A DNA stretch of 64,000 nucleotides from Candidatus Nitrosacidococcus tergens (GTDB taxonomy: Bacteria > Pseudomonadota > Gammaproteobacteria > Nitrosococcales > Nitrosococcaceae). The DNA lies in contig NZ_LR778175.1 of assembly GCF_902810445.1 (NCBI RefSeq), positions 1,062,501 to 1,126,500 on the forward strand. Reading direction: 5' to 3'. Numbering within the stretch: the stretch's first letter is position 1; every line of letters starts with the position of its first letter. Below are positions 48,421 to 56,169 of this stretch, piece after piece. Made by a program: the position numbers and the translations under genes. The notes under the pieces were generated by a model. That model was given only the letters and a program-made list of their open reading frames with translations. It did not search any database and was not told the origin of the DNA.

Positions 48421-48455
48421 CAATAAAAGAAATCGACTCAATCAATTAGTCGATT
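48421..48455 (-). terminator. Intrinsic terminator after the restriction operon
   Basis: An 8-bp stem AATCGACT/AGTCGATT has a 9-nt loop and is followed on the minus strand by the T-rich tail TCTTTTATTG. It would end the controller-methylase-endonuclease transcript. Confidence 0.7.
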
Positions 48456-48526
48456 AAGATTACAGAATTTTGGTATAATTAGAATAAAATAAAGAACTTA
48501 ACAATCGTTTTGTGCAACTATTGAAT

Positions 48527-48545
48527 GACCAAACGGCAGTAGCTA
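48527..48545 (-). repeat. Degenerate attC-like half-site after the endonuclease
   Basis: On the minus strand, overlapping the endonuclease stop, CTACTGCCGTTTGG resembles the first arm of the two intact attC-like elements (TAAC…GC(A/T)(G/C)…TTTGG). The second arm is missing. Support is weak on its own; position right at a stop codon matches the other two sites. Confidence 0.35.
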
Positions 48546-49607
48546 TTTCAACACCAACTCTGTTAAAATTTCTTTGATATTTAGGTGCTTCGCATCTTGA
48601 ATTCTCTTTGCGTGTTCTGCGACCAAGTCAATCCAATCAACCAACTTGGTTTTGTCTGTCGTTTTGGTTTCCCAATATTCCGAAAGCTCAAATGTTGATG
48701 TTTGCATAATCGTTTCAATGATATGTGGAATATTGTCAAACAAGTTCAAGAATATTCTTGGTACTTTTTGATATACTTTTGTGCCAACCACATAATTGTT
48801 TTTTCCACCTGCTGTAAACAAATCTCGAACGTTCGGGCAAACAACGGCTTCACGAGTTACCAACCAAATCGCTAATCTTCCGAACTTATCGCTACTATTC
48901 CCAAAGAGCTCGGGAAAATAAACCATTGCTCTGTTCTTCAATTCTAGTTTCTCTTTCAAAGAAAGATTGCTCCAAATTTGGATAACGATATTACTTGCCT
49001 TGCTATTATTTTCGGCATCCATCCACCAAAGTTCCTCGCCCGGTTTCAGCTTGCTTTTGTAGTAATCAACAATCGGACGGATTGGGTTTTCTTTCTTTCG
49101 TAGAGTATCGTAAGGCATGTTGATTTTATCGAAAATCGTCTTGCCTTGCTCCAAATTCATATCTATCAAATAGCGTGGCGAATGTGTTACCACAACTTCT
49201 GATAAAACTTCTTCATAATGGCGACAACGAAATTCAATCGGGCTTGCGAGTTTTGCAAACAACATAAAGATACGTTCAACATCATCAACTCTTGTGCTTT
49301 CTAAAACGCTGTTTCCTGTTGTTTTCCAATGATTTTGGGTGGTGGTCTTAACTTCAATTCCGTAATATTTCTTAGCAACAATATCGGGAAATTTCTGTCC
49401 TCCAATCAATTCGATTGAATTTTCAAATGGCGTGCCGACTGCCATATCCGTCATTACATCTCTCACATATGGCTCTAAATTTCTACCCAAAAGTGTTGCA
49501 ACCTTCTTAGATGATTTTTGAGCGTGAATATTCAACTCGTCAATTGTTGAACCAAGTAATGTATCAAATTCGCTTCTGTTTTGGTCTGAGTTTACTGAAA
49601 CTATCAT
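48543..49607 (-). CDS. Type II restriction endonuclease
   Basis: The 354-aa protein has a PD-(D/E)xK active site: P74-D75 (KFPDIVAKK) and E85-V-K87 (GIEVKTTT). It begins 2 nt after the methyltransferase stop, and a controller gene precedes both, which is the classic C-M-R order. The recognition sequence cannot be read. The last ~58 codons are duplicated at 53585-53763, showing recombination. It has no close similarity that I recognise beyond the fold. Confidence 0.82.
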   Translation of the reverse strand: MIVSVNSDQNRSEFDTLLGSTIDELNIHAQKSSKKVATLLGRNLEPYVRDVMTDMAVGTPFENSIELIGGQKFPDIVAKKYYGIEVKTTTQNHWKTTGNSVLESTRVDDVERIFMLFAKLASPIEFRCRHYEEVLSEVVVTHSPRYLIDMNLEQGKTIFDKINMPYDTLRKKENPIRPIVDYYKSKLKPGEELWWMDAENNSKASNIVIQIWSNLSLKEKLELKNRAMVYFPELFGNSSDKFGRLAIWLVTREAVVCPNVRDLFTAGGKNNYVVGTKVYQKVPRIFLNLFDNIPHIIETIMQTSTFELSEYWETKTTDKTKLVDWIDLVAEHAKRIQDAKHLNIKEILTELVLK

Positions 49608-49609
49608 CG

Positions 49610-50971
49610 TTATTTCTTAAAATACAAGTCCCAAATTTCCTCAATTCTCTTGGCTAAATTATAAGCTAAAAGCGGAGGAACTGCGTTACCAATAATTTTG
49701 TATGCTTGGGACGGACTAACTAAAAATGAGCCTTTTCTACCACTTTGATTTTCGATAACGAAGTCGTAATCGGGTGGAAATGTCTGTATTAAAGCGCATT
49801 CCCTAACCGTCAATCGTCTTTCTTTTAATCCTTTATTTAGTTCGTTTTCAATTTGTCCACCATTTTCTTTTGAAAGTCGCCTAAACTCAATATTTCCGTG
49901 ATGCTCGGAACGGATTGTCGGTGAAATACTTGAAAGTTTTATTTCTGTTTGTCCTTGACAATGTTTACCCATAAATTTCGCTTTCGAGAAAAATTTTTGA
50001 GATAAATCTTTTGTATCTTCTGGTTCTTCTAAATGTTTAAACACATCTTTTAGCTGAACAAAGTTTTTTAAATTAACACTATCAACAGTATAACAATGTG
50101 TTGGGTTTGGATAGGGGCTGTATTGTTCTGAAATAGTTTCTTTTTCCAATTCAGCCAAAGCCGATTTTTTTAAAATTGATTTTTTAATTCCGATAAAAAT
50201 TACCCTTTCTCTTGATTGAGGAACACCAAAATCCGCAGAATGTAAAACCTGTGGGTTAAGAACAATATAACCGTTTCCGTTGATTGATGAAAAGTCGTTT
50301 TGAATAATTGATTTCACATCACCAAGATTAACCAAACCTTTTACATTTTCTGCAATAAAAATTTTGGGTTGTGTAATTTCAATCACTTCTTTCATCCACG
50401 TATAAAGCTGACCGCGTGTTTCAACAGAAGCTGTTTTATCGTCAATCAATTCTCCTTTATGATTTTTATGTGAATTAAATCCATTACGTTTTCCCGCTAC
50501 GCTAAAATCTTGACAAGGAAACCCACCTGTAACAACATCAATATCATCAGGAAAAACATTTACACCATTTCGGTACATTTTTACTAAATCAACAATACTT
50601 TCCTTGTAAAAATCTCCTGCATTGTGTCCTCGTTTTGAAAAATAATTAATCCAAGCATTTCTCGCATCAGTCAAAATATCATTAGCAAAAACGGTTTTAA
50701 ACTTTGTTTTTCTGAGTTGAACAAAGCCGTTTTTCATTTTTTTGTCTATAAAATGTGGTGTTAGAATTTCGTTGATAGATTGTGGTAAAACTAAAAATCC
50801 ACCCTCGAATCCCAAATCCATCCCACCACAACCCGAAAAAAGAGAAAGCACATTTAATGTTTCTTTCTGTTTCTCTTTTACTAACTTTTTTTCAGTTCTC
50901 GGATAGTATAAAATGTCTAATTGAGGTTCTTGTACTACGCTGATTTCCGCTTCTTCTATATATGTCCGCAT
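49610..50971 (-). CDS. C5-cytosine DNA methyltransferase
   Basis: The 453-aa protein has all the main motifs: I (FSGCGGMDLGF, about 45-55), IV with the catalytic cysteine (GGFPCQDFSVAGKR, about 155), VI (ENVKGL), VIII (QSRERV), IX region (VRECALIQTFPP) and X (IGNAVPPLLA). It protects the host from the cognate endonuclease. The gene starts 18 nt after the controller gene. The host range of relatives, like the rest of the island, looks Bacteroidota-like by style. Confidence 0.95.
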   Translation of the reverse strand: MRTYIEEAEISVVQEPQLDILYYPRTEKKLVKEKQKETLNVLSLFSGCGGMDLGFEGGFLVLPQSINEILTPHFIDKKMKNGFVQLRKTKFKTVFANDILTDARNAWINYFSKRGHNAGDFYKESIVDLVKMYRNGVNVFPDDIDVVTGGFPCQDFSVAGKRNGFNSHKNHKGELIDDKTASVETRGQLYTWMKEVIEITQPKIFIAENVKGLVNLGDVKSIIQNDFSSINGNGYIVLNPQVLHSADFGVPQSRERVIFIGIKKSILKKSALAELEKETISEQYSPYPNPTHCYTVDSVNLKNFVQLKDVFKHLEEPEDTKDLSQKFFSKAKFMGKHCQGQTEIKLSSISPTIRSEHHGNIEFRRLSKENGGQIENELNKGLKERRLTVRECALIQTFPPDYDFVIENQSGRKGSFLVSPSQAYKIIGNAVPPLLAYNLAKRIEEIWDLYFKK

Positions 50972-50989
50972 AGTTAGTTTTTTACAAGG

Positions 50990-51310
50990 TTAGACTTTAT
51001 GTATTTCACTTTGTTGTTCTGCTATTTTCAAAACTTTGGTAGTACAGCTCTCATCCGCAATTTCGTAAGCAATTCGTTCGCTCATAAATTGCACTAACAA
51101 ATCTTCTTTGTCGAGTTTAAGGATTTCAGCAAGTTTTATGATGTTGTCCTTTGTCGGTTTGCGTTCGTTCCGCTCAATTTTGCTCAATATCGCTTGGTCA
51201 ATGTCGAGATACGATGCAACTTGTCGTAGTAATAAACCCAAACTTTCTCGTTTTGCTCTTACAATTTGTCCAACTGTTTCCATTTCCATATGAATAATTT
51301 TACTTGACAT
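50990..51310 (-). CDS. Restriction-modification controller protein (C protein), XRE-type
   Basis: The 106-aa helix-turn-helix protein (GQIVRAKRESLGLLLRQVAS, then DIDQAILSKIERNERKP) lies directly upstream of the methylase. C proteins time the expression of the endonuclease. The open frame begins at ATG 51310, but that codon lies inside an inverted repeat. ATG 51289 (MEMETVGQIV) would leave the repeats as upstream operator, and many C proteins start this close to the HTH. I therefore list the long form but favour 51289 as an alternative start. Confidence 0.85.
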   Translation of the reverse strand: MSSKIIHMEMETVGQIVRAKRESLGLLLRQVASYLDIDQAILSKIERNERKPTKDNIIKLAEILKLDKEDLLVQFMSERIAYEIADESCTTKVLKIAEQQSEIHKV

Positions 51311-51338
51311 AAAGTGTCAAATTTAAGTTGTCAATTTG
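51305..51338 (-). promoter_or_regulatory. Putative C-box operator
   Basis: Two overlapping inverted repeats lie at the start of the controller gene: TGACA-N5-TGTCA (51305-51319) and CAAATT-N9-AATTTG (51318-51338). Tandem dyads at this position are the usual binding sites of C proteins for auto-activation and repression. Confidence 0.6.
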
Positions 51339-51451
51339 GATTGTGCAAATATTTTAGGATAATTTATAAAAATTTTAGGGGTGGTGGGTGGGCTTGGTTT
51401 GTTTGGATTTTGTCCGTCAGTTGATGTCTGCACGGTCGTTGGGTAGGGTTG

Positions 51452-51586
51452 CACCTAACGGTTTGCAGCTTGGCGAAGTGGCGGAAATCGAAGCACAAAT
51501 GTTCAGTTTTGCACAAAAGTACAATCCGATGAACTGCTGTTGAATTTAGCGCTGAACCCGCCATTTTGCCAAACTGCTGTTATGTG
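51452..51586. repeat. attC-like recombination site 1
   Basis: The 135-bp imperfect palindrome begins CACCTAAC and ends GTTATGTG. The arms GCAGCTTGGCGAAGTGGCGG and CCGCCATTTTGCCAAACTGC pair with three mismatches, plus extra unpaired bases next to the end box on one side. End boxes fit the integron RYYYAAC/GTTRRRY pattern (one position off at the 3' box). It begins 15 nt after the stop of the GmrSD gene. Confidence 0.75.
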
Positions 51587-51601
51587 TTCGCCCTTTTTGC
51601 A

Positions 51602-53392
51602 TTATAATGTTTTATAATATTCTTTAATTTTTTGAGCCATTAATTTTCGTCTTAAAGTCAAAAAGTCTTGGTAATCGTCAATACTCATTTCCATAATTTC
51701 GGTCGGAACGCAATTCATTTTTAAGTTGTCCAAAAGTTCTTGTTCTGTCGAAAGTCCGCTTACTTGTTTGTTGTCGTCTTGCATTTGAGTTTTGATAAGT
51801 TCAAAGTAATCTTTTGGTGGTTTGTTGCCGACTTTTATATTTACTTCCGATTGCATATAAACGTAGTTTGCAATTTGGTTGTATTTACTTCTGTCCAAAC
51901 CGTTTTTACTTAAATAGTCTTTCGGAAATAAGTGATGAATGTCGCCACGTAAGGAAATTAAATCGCCAACTAAAACGTCTTTTGATAAAAATCCTCTGTC
52001 GTTTGCTTTTACTTGTGAAGCAAGGAAAACGTGAAAATACGGACTACTTGCAACGGAAGTATCTAAACTTTGAGGCAACGATGCGTTCCAAAATGCGTCC
52101 GAAAGTTCTCCGTCTTCTTTTTCTTGTAAATATTCTCCAAACGGTTTTTGAGATATTTGTTTGATGTCAAAATCAAAGGTACTTTCAGGCGAACCTGAAT
52201 ATCTTCCCGTTAAAATTGAGTAAACCAACCATTTTCTAACGTAACTTTCTATCGCAACAGAATTTACTCCAAGTTCTTTCAGTTTCAGGTAAACGATGTA
52301 AGCAAAATTTAAAGCGTTTTGCGAACGAATAAGTTTTGGCGAAATAAATCCTGCCGATTTTACAATCATTAAAAACCTTTTGAAATTGGTTTCATTGATG
52401 AAATTGTTTACTCCATTTTTGAGTTTTAAAAATGATTGTTCGGCAATTTCGGTTTCGTAACTTCTTGTTTCAAAATTTCTTCCCGAAAGCAAACTTACCA
52501 AATCAGAAAGTCGTCCTCTGTTAAATTGAGATGTAAAAGCAACACGAATTAAATCGTTGTAACTTGGGTCGTATAAGTCTTCATTTTCAGTTTTAAGCCA
52601 CGACATTTTTTGGAAAAAGTCGGTTTTTGCAAAATCTTTGTCGTTATCAACGATGTGTTTGTAAAAATCTGGTGCAATAGCTAAATGGCAGAAATAATCA
52701 ATTGCTTTTCTTAATTCGTTACCGCCATTTTCTGTGTCGGAAGCAATTTTGCTCATTGCAAAATCTGCCTGACTTAAAACAACGCCTTTTGAATTTATTC
52801 TGATAAAAATTTCCGTAACGGTTTCAATGTCCAATTCGGGTGCCAGCTCAATCATGCCGATTGGTTTTTTCACGATGCTGATTAATCTTGAAAATGAATT
52901 CTCTATTAAGTCTTCGTCTATTTCAGGATTTAATGCAGAATAGTCACGAACCAATTTAAGCAAACTAACTTTTCCCGAAAAAGCGTCTGTGATGTCGTGA
53001 AGCCAAATTTTATCTTTTAATATCGCAGGGTTTTGTACTTCAAAACGTTCTTCGATTGGATTAAAAGCGATTTTGATTTTTACACGCTGATAGTTTTTAT
53101 TGATGACGCACTGACCTAAAATTGCAGCTGTCAAAGCTGTAATTCTTTGTTGTCCGTCAATCAAAACCTTTTTACCTTCGCTTAAACTTCCGTCTTTCAG
53201 TTTTACGTTTGGGTTTCGCCACGCTATTACGTAACCAATTGGATAACCTTGATAAAGACTATCCATTAAATCACGAACTTTTGAACTGTCCCAAACAAAT
53301 GGTCTTTGTATTTCTGGAATTGCAATTTCACCTGAATTTACCCAAGCTAATATAGTTTCGATTAAGTGTTGGTTTACTGAATATTTCTGCAT
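51602..53392 (-). CDS. GmrSD-like type IV restriction protein (DUF262-DUF1524 fusion)
   Basis: The 596-aa protein has the N-terminal DUF262 (ParB/sulfiredoxin-like NTP-binding) motifs: [20 protein letters not shown] and GYPIGYVI (about 20-50), then [11 protein letters not shown] (about 80). A helical middle follows, and a C-terminal His-Me-finger DUF1524 ([12 protein letters not shown], about 485, with following asparagines). GmrSD enzymes cut phage DNA carrying glucosylated hydroxymethylcytosine, although DUF262 proteins as a group have wider targets. The gene sits alone between two attC-like sites, exactly one gene per cassette. Confidence 0.85.
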   Translation of the reverse strand: MQKYSVNQHLIETILAWVNSGEIAIPEIQRPFVWDSSKVRDLMDSLYQGYPIGYVIAWRNPNVKLKDGSLSEGKKVLIDGQQRITALTAAILGQCVINKNYQRVKIKIAFNPIEERFEVQNPAILKDKIWLHDITDAFSGKVSLLKLVRDYSALNPEIDEDLIENSFSRLISIVKKPIGMIELAPELDIETVTEIFIRINSKGVVLSQADFAMSKIASDTENGGNELRKAIDYFCHLAIAPDFYKHIVDNDKDFAKTDFFQKMSWLKTENEDLYDPSYNDLIRVAFTSQFNRGRLSDLVSLLSGRNFETRSYETEIAEQSFLKLKNGVNNFINETNFKRFLMIVKSAGFISPKLIRSQNALNFAYIVYLKLKELGVNSVAIESYVRKWLVYSILTGRYSGSPESTFDFDIKQISQKPFGEYLQEKEDGELSDAFWNASLPQSLDTSVASSPYFHVFLASQVKANDRGFLSKDVLVGDLISLRGDIHHLFPKDYLSKNGLDRSKYNQIANYVYMQSEVNIKVGNKPPKDYFELIKTQMQDDNKQVSGLSTEQELLDNLKMNCVPTEIMEMSIDDYQDFLTLRRKLMAQKIKEYYKTL

Positions 53393-53440
53393 TTTTGTTT
53401 TTATCGTTCGTTTCTACTTGGTACGGTCGTTATAGGGTAA

Positions 53441-53575
53441 CACATAACGTTTGACTCGCTTGGCGAAGGCGGCACTTTTTGCACGGAACTTCAACCGAAG
53501 ACTAAACTTCAAATTTACGAAAATTTTTCAATCGAAGATGTTTCCTGCCGCTTTTGCCAAACGAGCTGTTAGGTG
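53441..53575. repeat. attC-like recombination site 2
   Basis: This is a 135-bp imperfect palindrome of the same length as site 1. It begins CACATAAC and ends GTTAGGTG. Arms CTCGCTTGGCGAAGGCGGCA and TGCCGCTTTTGCCAAACGAG pair with three mismatches at the same places as in site 1. The stem letters differ from site 1 but remain complementary, so the structure is conserved. It lies about 10 nt from the stop of the duplicated endonuclease tail. Confidence 0.75.
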
Positions 53576-53584
53576 CATACCCTT

Positions 53585-53763
53585 TTATTTCAATGTTAGT
53601 TTGGTCAATATTTCTTTGATATTTAGATGCTTCGCATCTTGAATTCTCTTTGCGTGTTCTGCAACCAAGTCAATCCAATCAACCAACTTGGTTTTGTCTG
53701 TCGTTTTAGTTTCCCAATATTCCGAAAGCTCAAATGCTGATGTTTGCATAATCGTTTCAATTG
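53585..53763 (-). pseudogene. Duplicated C-terminal fragment of the restriction endonuclease
   Basis: About 58 codons repeat the tail of the endonuclease at 48543 (MQTS(T/A)FELSEYWETKT…). Between 53611-53761 and 48569-48719 only four of 151 bases differ. The last ten codons differ more in DNA than in protein. It is joined to a relaxase fragment at a short microhomology (TTGAAACGAT). Confidence 0.88.
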
Positions 53764-54116
53764 GTTGGCAAATTGCTCTTCCTCGTAGTTCTGTTCTCGC
53801 TCTATACTTGAGGCAACAAACAGGCTGAACAATCCCAAATCGGAACTCTGTGAATGTTTCTATGTGATAAGCTCGAAAAGTTTTTTTGTCGGTTGGTTGT
53901 CTATTGCGTTCGTATTGGAAACAGAGTTGTCCTGTATCTTTAATTCGGGTTTGTTTCCGTTCGTTGTAATACATTTGCCGACAGGTTTCTGTCCAACTGT
54001 GAAGCATTCCAAATGCTTACCATTATCAATAAAAGCGATACCGTAAATCCCTCTGCTGTCGTTCCTGCGGACAACAGTATGAATGTTTTGTTCGGTAAGT
54101 TGCTTTTTAAATCCTG
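53764..54116 (-). pseudogene. Relaxase (mobilisation protein) C-terminal remnant, frameshifted
   Basis: One frame reads FKKQLTEQNIHTVVRRNDSR then GIYGIAFIDNGKHLEC, the C-terminal pattern of Bacteroidota MobB/BmgA-type relaxases. After a frameshift another reads SIEREQNYEEEQFANQLK, the usual acidic end of those proteins. The catalytic N-terminal part is absent. It marks a mobilisable element that once carried this island. Confidence 0.6.
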
Positions 54117-54353
54117 TTGCATGGGGTATTGAAATGTCATTGCGGAAACCCGTTCTCGGGTGCACTATCAAGGGGTAAATCGGGCAAGTATTTCTATTAC
54201 TATAAATGCAGGCACTCCAAGCACGACAATATAAGTGCGATAAAAGCCCATAACCAATTTTTGGAAGCCTGTGAGCTGATGAGCCTACCGATGACAAGGG
54301 TAAGGAAGATTAGGACGGTAACAAAAAGTTCGCTCGATTTGGAAAGCGAGTAG
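54117..54353 (+). pseudogene. Serine-recombinase zinc-ribbon fragment
   Basis: About 78 codons (GVLKCHCGNPFSGALSRGKS, then YFYYYKCRHSKHDNI) match the zinc beta-ribbon region of large serine recombinases, in the form common in Bacteroidota. The catalytic and DNA-binding parts are absent, and the fragment begins exactly where the relaxase remnant ends. It runs into the right direct repeat next to tRNA-Ser. Confidence 0.65.
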
Positions 54354-54399
54354 GTATCGAGCTGCGAGATGAACTTGATAAGTACTTTATCGAATTTTG
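54345..54399 (+). repeat. Right copy of 55-bp direct repeat, abutting tRNA-Ser
   Basis: This copy matches 44451-44505 at 52 of 55 positions. It covers the last codons of the recombinase fragment and reaches the CCA end of tRNA-Ser (minus strand). Integration at a tRNA 3' end is the usual arrangement for genomic islands. Confidence 0.8.
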
Positions 54400-54490
54400 G
54401 CGGAGAGAGAGGGATTCGAACCCTCGATGGAGCTATCAACCCCATACTCCCTTAGCAGGGGAGCGCCTTCGGCCCCTCGGCCATCTCTCC
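54398..54490 (-). tRNA. tRNA-Ser (GCT)
   Basis: The 93-nt gene has acceptor GGAGAGA/TCTCTCC, discriminator G, encoded CCA, anticodon loop CTGCTAA (GCT), a long variable arm and T-arm GGGTTCGAATCCC. It follows csrA on the same strand, as in other gammaproteobacteria. Its 3' end is the edge of the defence island. Confidence 0.96.
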
Positions 54491-54525
54491 AGGTAGAAAA
54501 TTAAAAAATCAACCAAGTCGAGTGG

Positions 54526-54738
54526 TTAATCAGGTTGTACCTTAGTATGTGATTCGCTATTTTGTTCAGTACCTTTTTCTTTTTGAATACGGGCGTAAAT
54601 TTCTTCTCGATGTACAGTGACATCTTTTGGTGCAGCAACACCAATACGCACTTGATTACCTTTTACACCAAGAACAGTTACAGTAATTTGATCTCCAATC
54701 ATCAGAGCTTCTCCGACACGCCTTGTCAAAATAAGCAT
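54526..54738 (-). CDS. csrA: Carbon storage regulator CsrA
   Basis: CsrA is an RNA-binding post-transcriptional regulator that recognises GGA motifs in mRNA leaders. The protein is 70 aa from [15 protein letters not shown] to the C-terminal tail, with the [18 protein letters not shown] region. An ATG three codons upstream (54747) is only 1 nt from the AGGAG ribosome binding site. The ATG at 54738 is 9 nt from it and gives the universal MLILTRR start, so I place the start there. It lies between lysC/alaS and tRNA-Ser, the conserved order. Confidence 0.96.
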   Translation of the reverse strand: MLILTRRVGEALMIGDQITVTVLGVKGNQVRIGVAAPKDVTVHREEIYARIQKEKGTEQNSESHTKVQPD

Positions 54739-54931
54739 AAATTCCATCTCCTTTTCTTAAAAAATCCATTTATTAGAACCCGTATACTCACAATATCCAT
54801 ACTAGGTTACAGAATCCAATAGCCTTAAATTGTAATATATAATGCTATAGTTGGATAGCACTTAAAATGAAAATCATTAAGCGTTTTATAATTTTTATTT
54901 TAAAAATAATCTCTTATATAAAAATTAGATT

Positions 54932-56158
54932 TTACCCAGTAGGCTTTGCTAGATTAAATGCCGTATGTAGTGCTTGGATACTTGCTTCTAAGTATTTTTC
55001 ATCAATAACTACTGATATTTTAATTTCAGATGTAGAAATCATTTGAATATTTACCTTTTCTTCAGCTAAGATGCGAAACATAGTACTAGCAATCCCTGCA
55101 TGAGAGCGCATTCCTACTCCTACAAGAGATACTTTTGCAATATTGTCATCTCCGATAACTTCACGGGCTTTTAATTGTACTGATGTGTCTTTTAAAATCC
55201 TTAGGGCTCTTTGATAGTCATTGCGATGTACTGTGAAAGTAAAATCTGTAGTACCATCTTGACCAACATTTTGGATAATGACATCAACTTCAATATTGGC
55301 ACCAGCGATAGGCTCAAGAATGCGATAAGCTACTCCAGGTTCGTTTGGCACCCCTAATATGGTAAGTTTCGCTTCGTCTCGATTAAAAGCAATTCCAGAA
55401 ATTAATGGCTCTTCCATTCTTTCTGTTTCAGCAGTAATAATAGTTCCCTCCCCATTTTCCTCAAATGATGATAATACCCGCAAAGGTACATTATATTTAC
55501 TTGCAAATTCAACTGAGCGAATTTGTAATACTTTAGCACCTAAACTAGCCAACTCTAACATTTCCTCGTAAGCTAGGCTATTGAGCCTCCGTGCTTCAGG
55601 TACTACCCTTGGATCAGTTGTATAAACTCCATCTACATCTGTATAGATTTGGCACTCATCTGCTTTCAATGCAGCTGCTAATGCAACTGCAGTAGTATCT
55701 GATCCACCCCTACCTAAAGTAGTAATATCTCCCTTATCATCTATCCCCTGAAAACCAGCAACGACCACAATACGCCCAAGATTAAGATCGTGGAAAATTT
55801 GCTTTGTATCAATATTTTGAATTCGTGCTTTACTATAGGCACTATCCGTCCGAATCCGAGCTTGAGCACCTGTATAAGAACGCACGGGAAGATGGTATTT
55901 AGCAATTGCTATACTTAATAAAGCTATCGTTACCTGCTCCCCTGTAGCAAGCAATACATCTAGCTCTCTAGGTTCGGGATTAGGGTTGATTTCATGAGCT
56001 AAAGCGAGTAATCGATTTGTCTCCCCGCTCATAGCAGATACTACAATAACTAAACTATGTCCCTTTTCTCGAAAAGTAGCTGCTTTTTTTGCAACTGAAG
56101 CAATTCGCTCAGGAGAACCAACTGAAGTACCTCCAAATTTTTGAACGATTAAAGCCAT
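54932..56158 (-). CDS. lysC: Aspartokinase
   Basis: LysC phosphorylates aspartate, the first step to lysine, threonine and methionine. The 408-aa protein has VQKFGGTSVGSPERI at the start, GFQGIDDKGDITTLGRGGSDT (about 135-160) and two C-terminal ACT domains. The ACT domains (LTILGVPNEPGVA, and VSLVGVGMRSHAGIAS) mediate feedback control. It lies between alaS and csrA, as in Pseudomonas-type genomes, starting 11 nt after alaS. Confidence 0.95.
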   Translation of the reverse strand: MALIVQKFGGTSVGSPERIASVAKKAATFREKGHSLVIVVSAMSGETNRLLALAHEINPNPEPRELDVLLATGEQVTIALLSIAIAKYHLPVRSYTGAQARIRTDSAYSKARIQNIDTKQIFHDLNLGRIVVVAGFQGIDDKGDITTLGRGGSDTTAVALAAALKADECQIYTDVDGVYTTDPRVVPEARRLNSLAYEEMLELASLGAKVLQIRSVEFASKYNVPLRVLSSFEENGEGTIITAETERMEEPLISGIAFNRDEAKLTILGVPNEPGVAYRILEPIAGANIEVDVIIQNVGQDGTTDFTFTVHRNDYQRALRILKDTSVQLKAREVIGDDNIAKVSLVGVGMRSHAGIASTMFRILAEEKVNIQMISTSEIKISVVIDEKYLEASIQALHTAFNLAKPTG

Positions 56159-56169
56159 TTTATATAAAA

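Noticed and set aside
51311..53600. Integron integrase or attI near the attC-like sites
   Set aside because: No tyrosine recombinase with integron features is visible in the window; only a serine-recombinase fragment is present, so a complete integron is not claimed.
54200..54445. Minus-strand 81-codon frame across the direct repeat and tRNA-Ser
   Set aside because: It is antisense to the recombinase fragment and runs into the tRNA; it has no ribosome binding site.
54842..54859. Hairpin TGCTAT/ATAGCA between lysC and csrA
   Set aside because: It has six A/T-rich pairs and no clear T tract; function cannot be supported.
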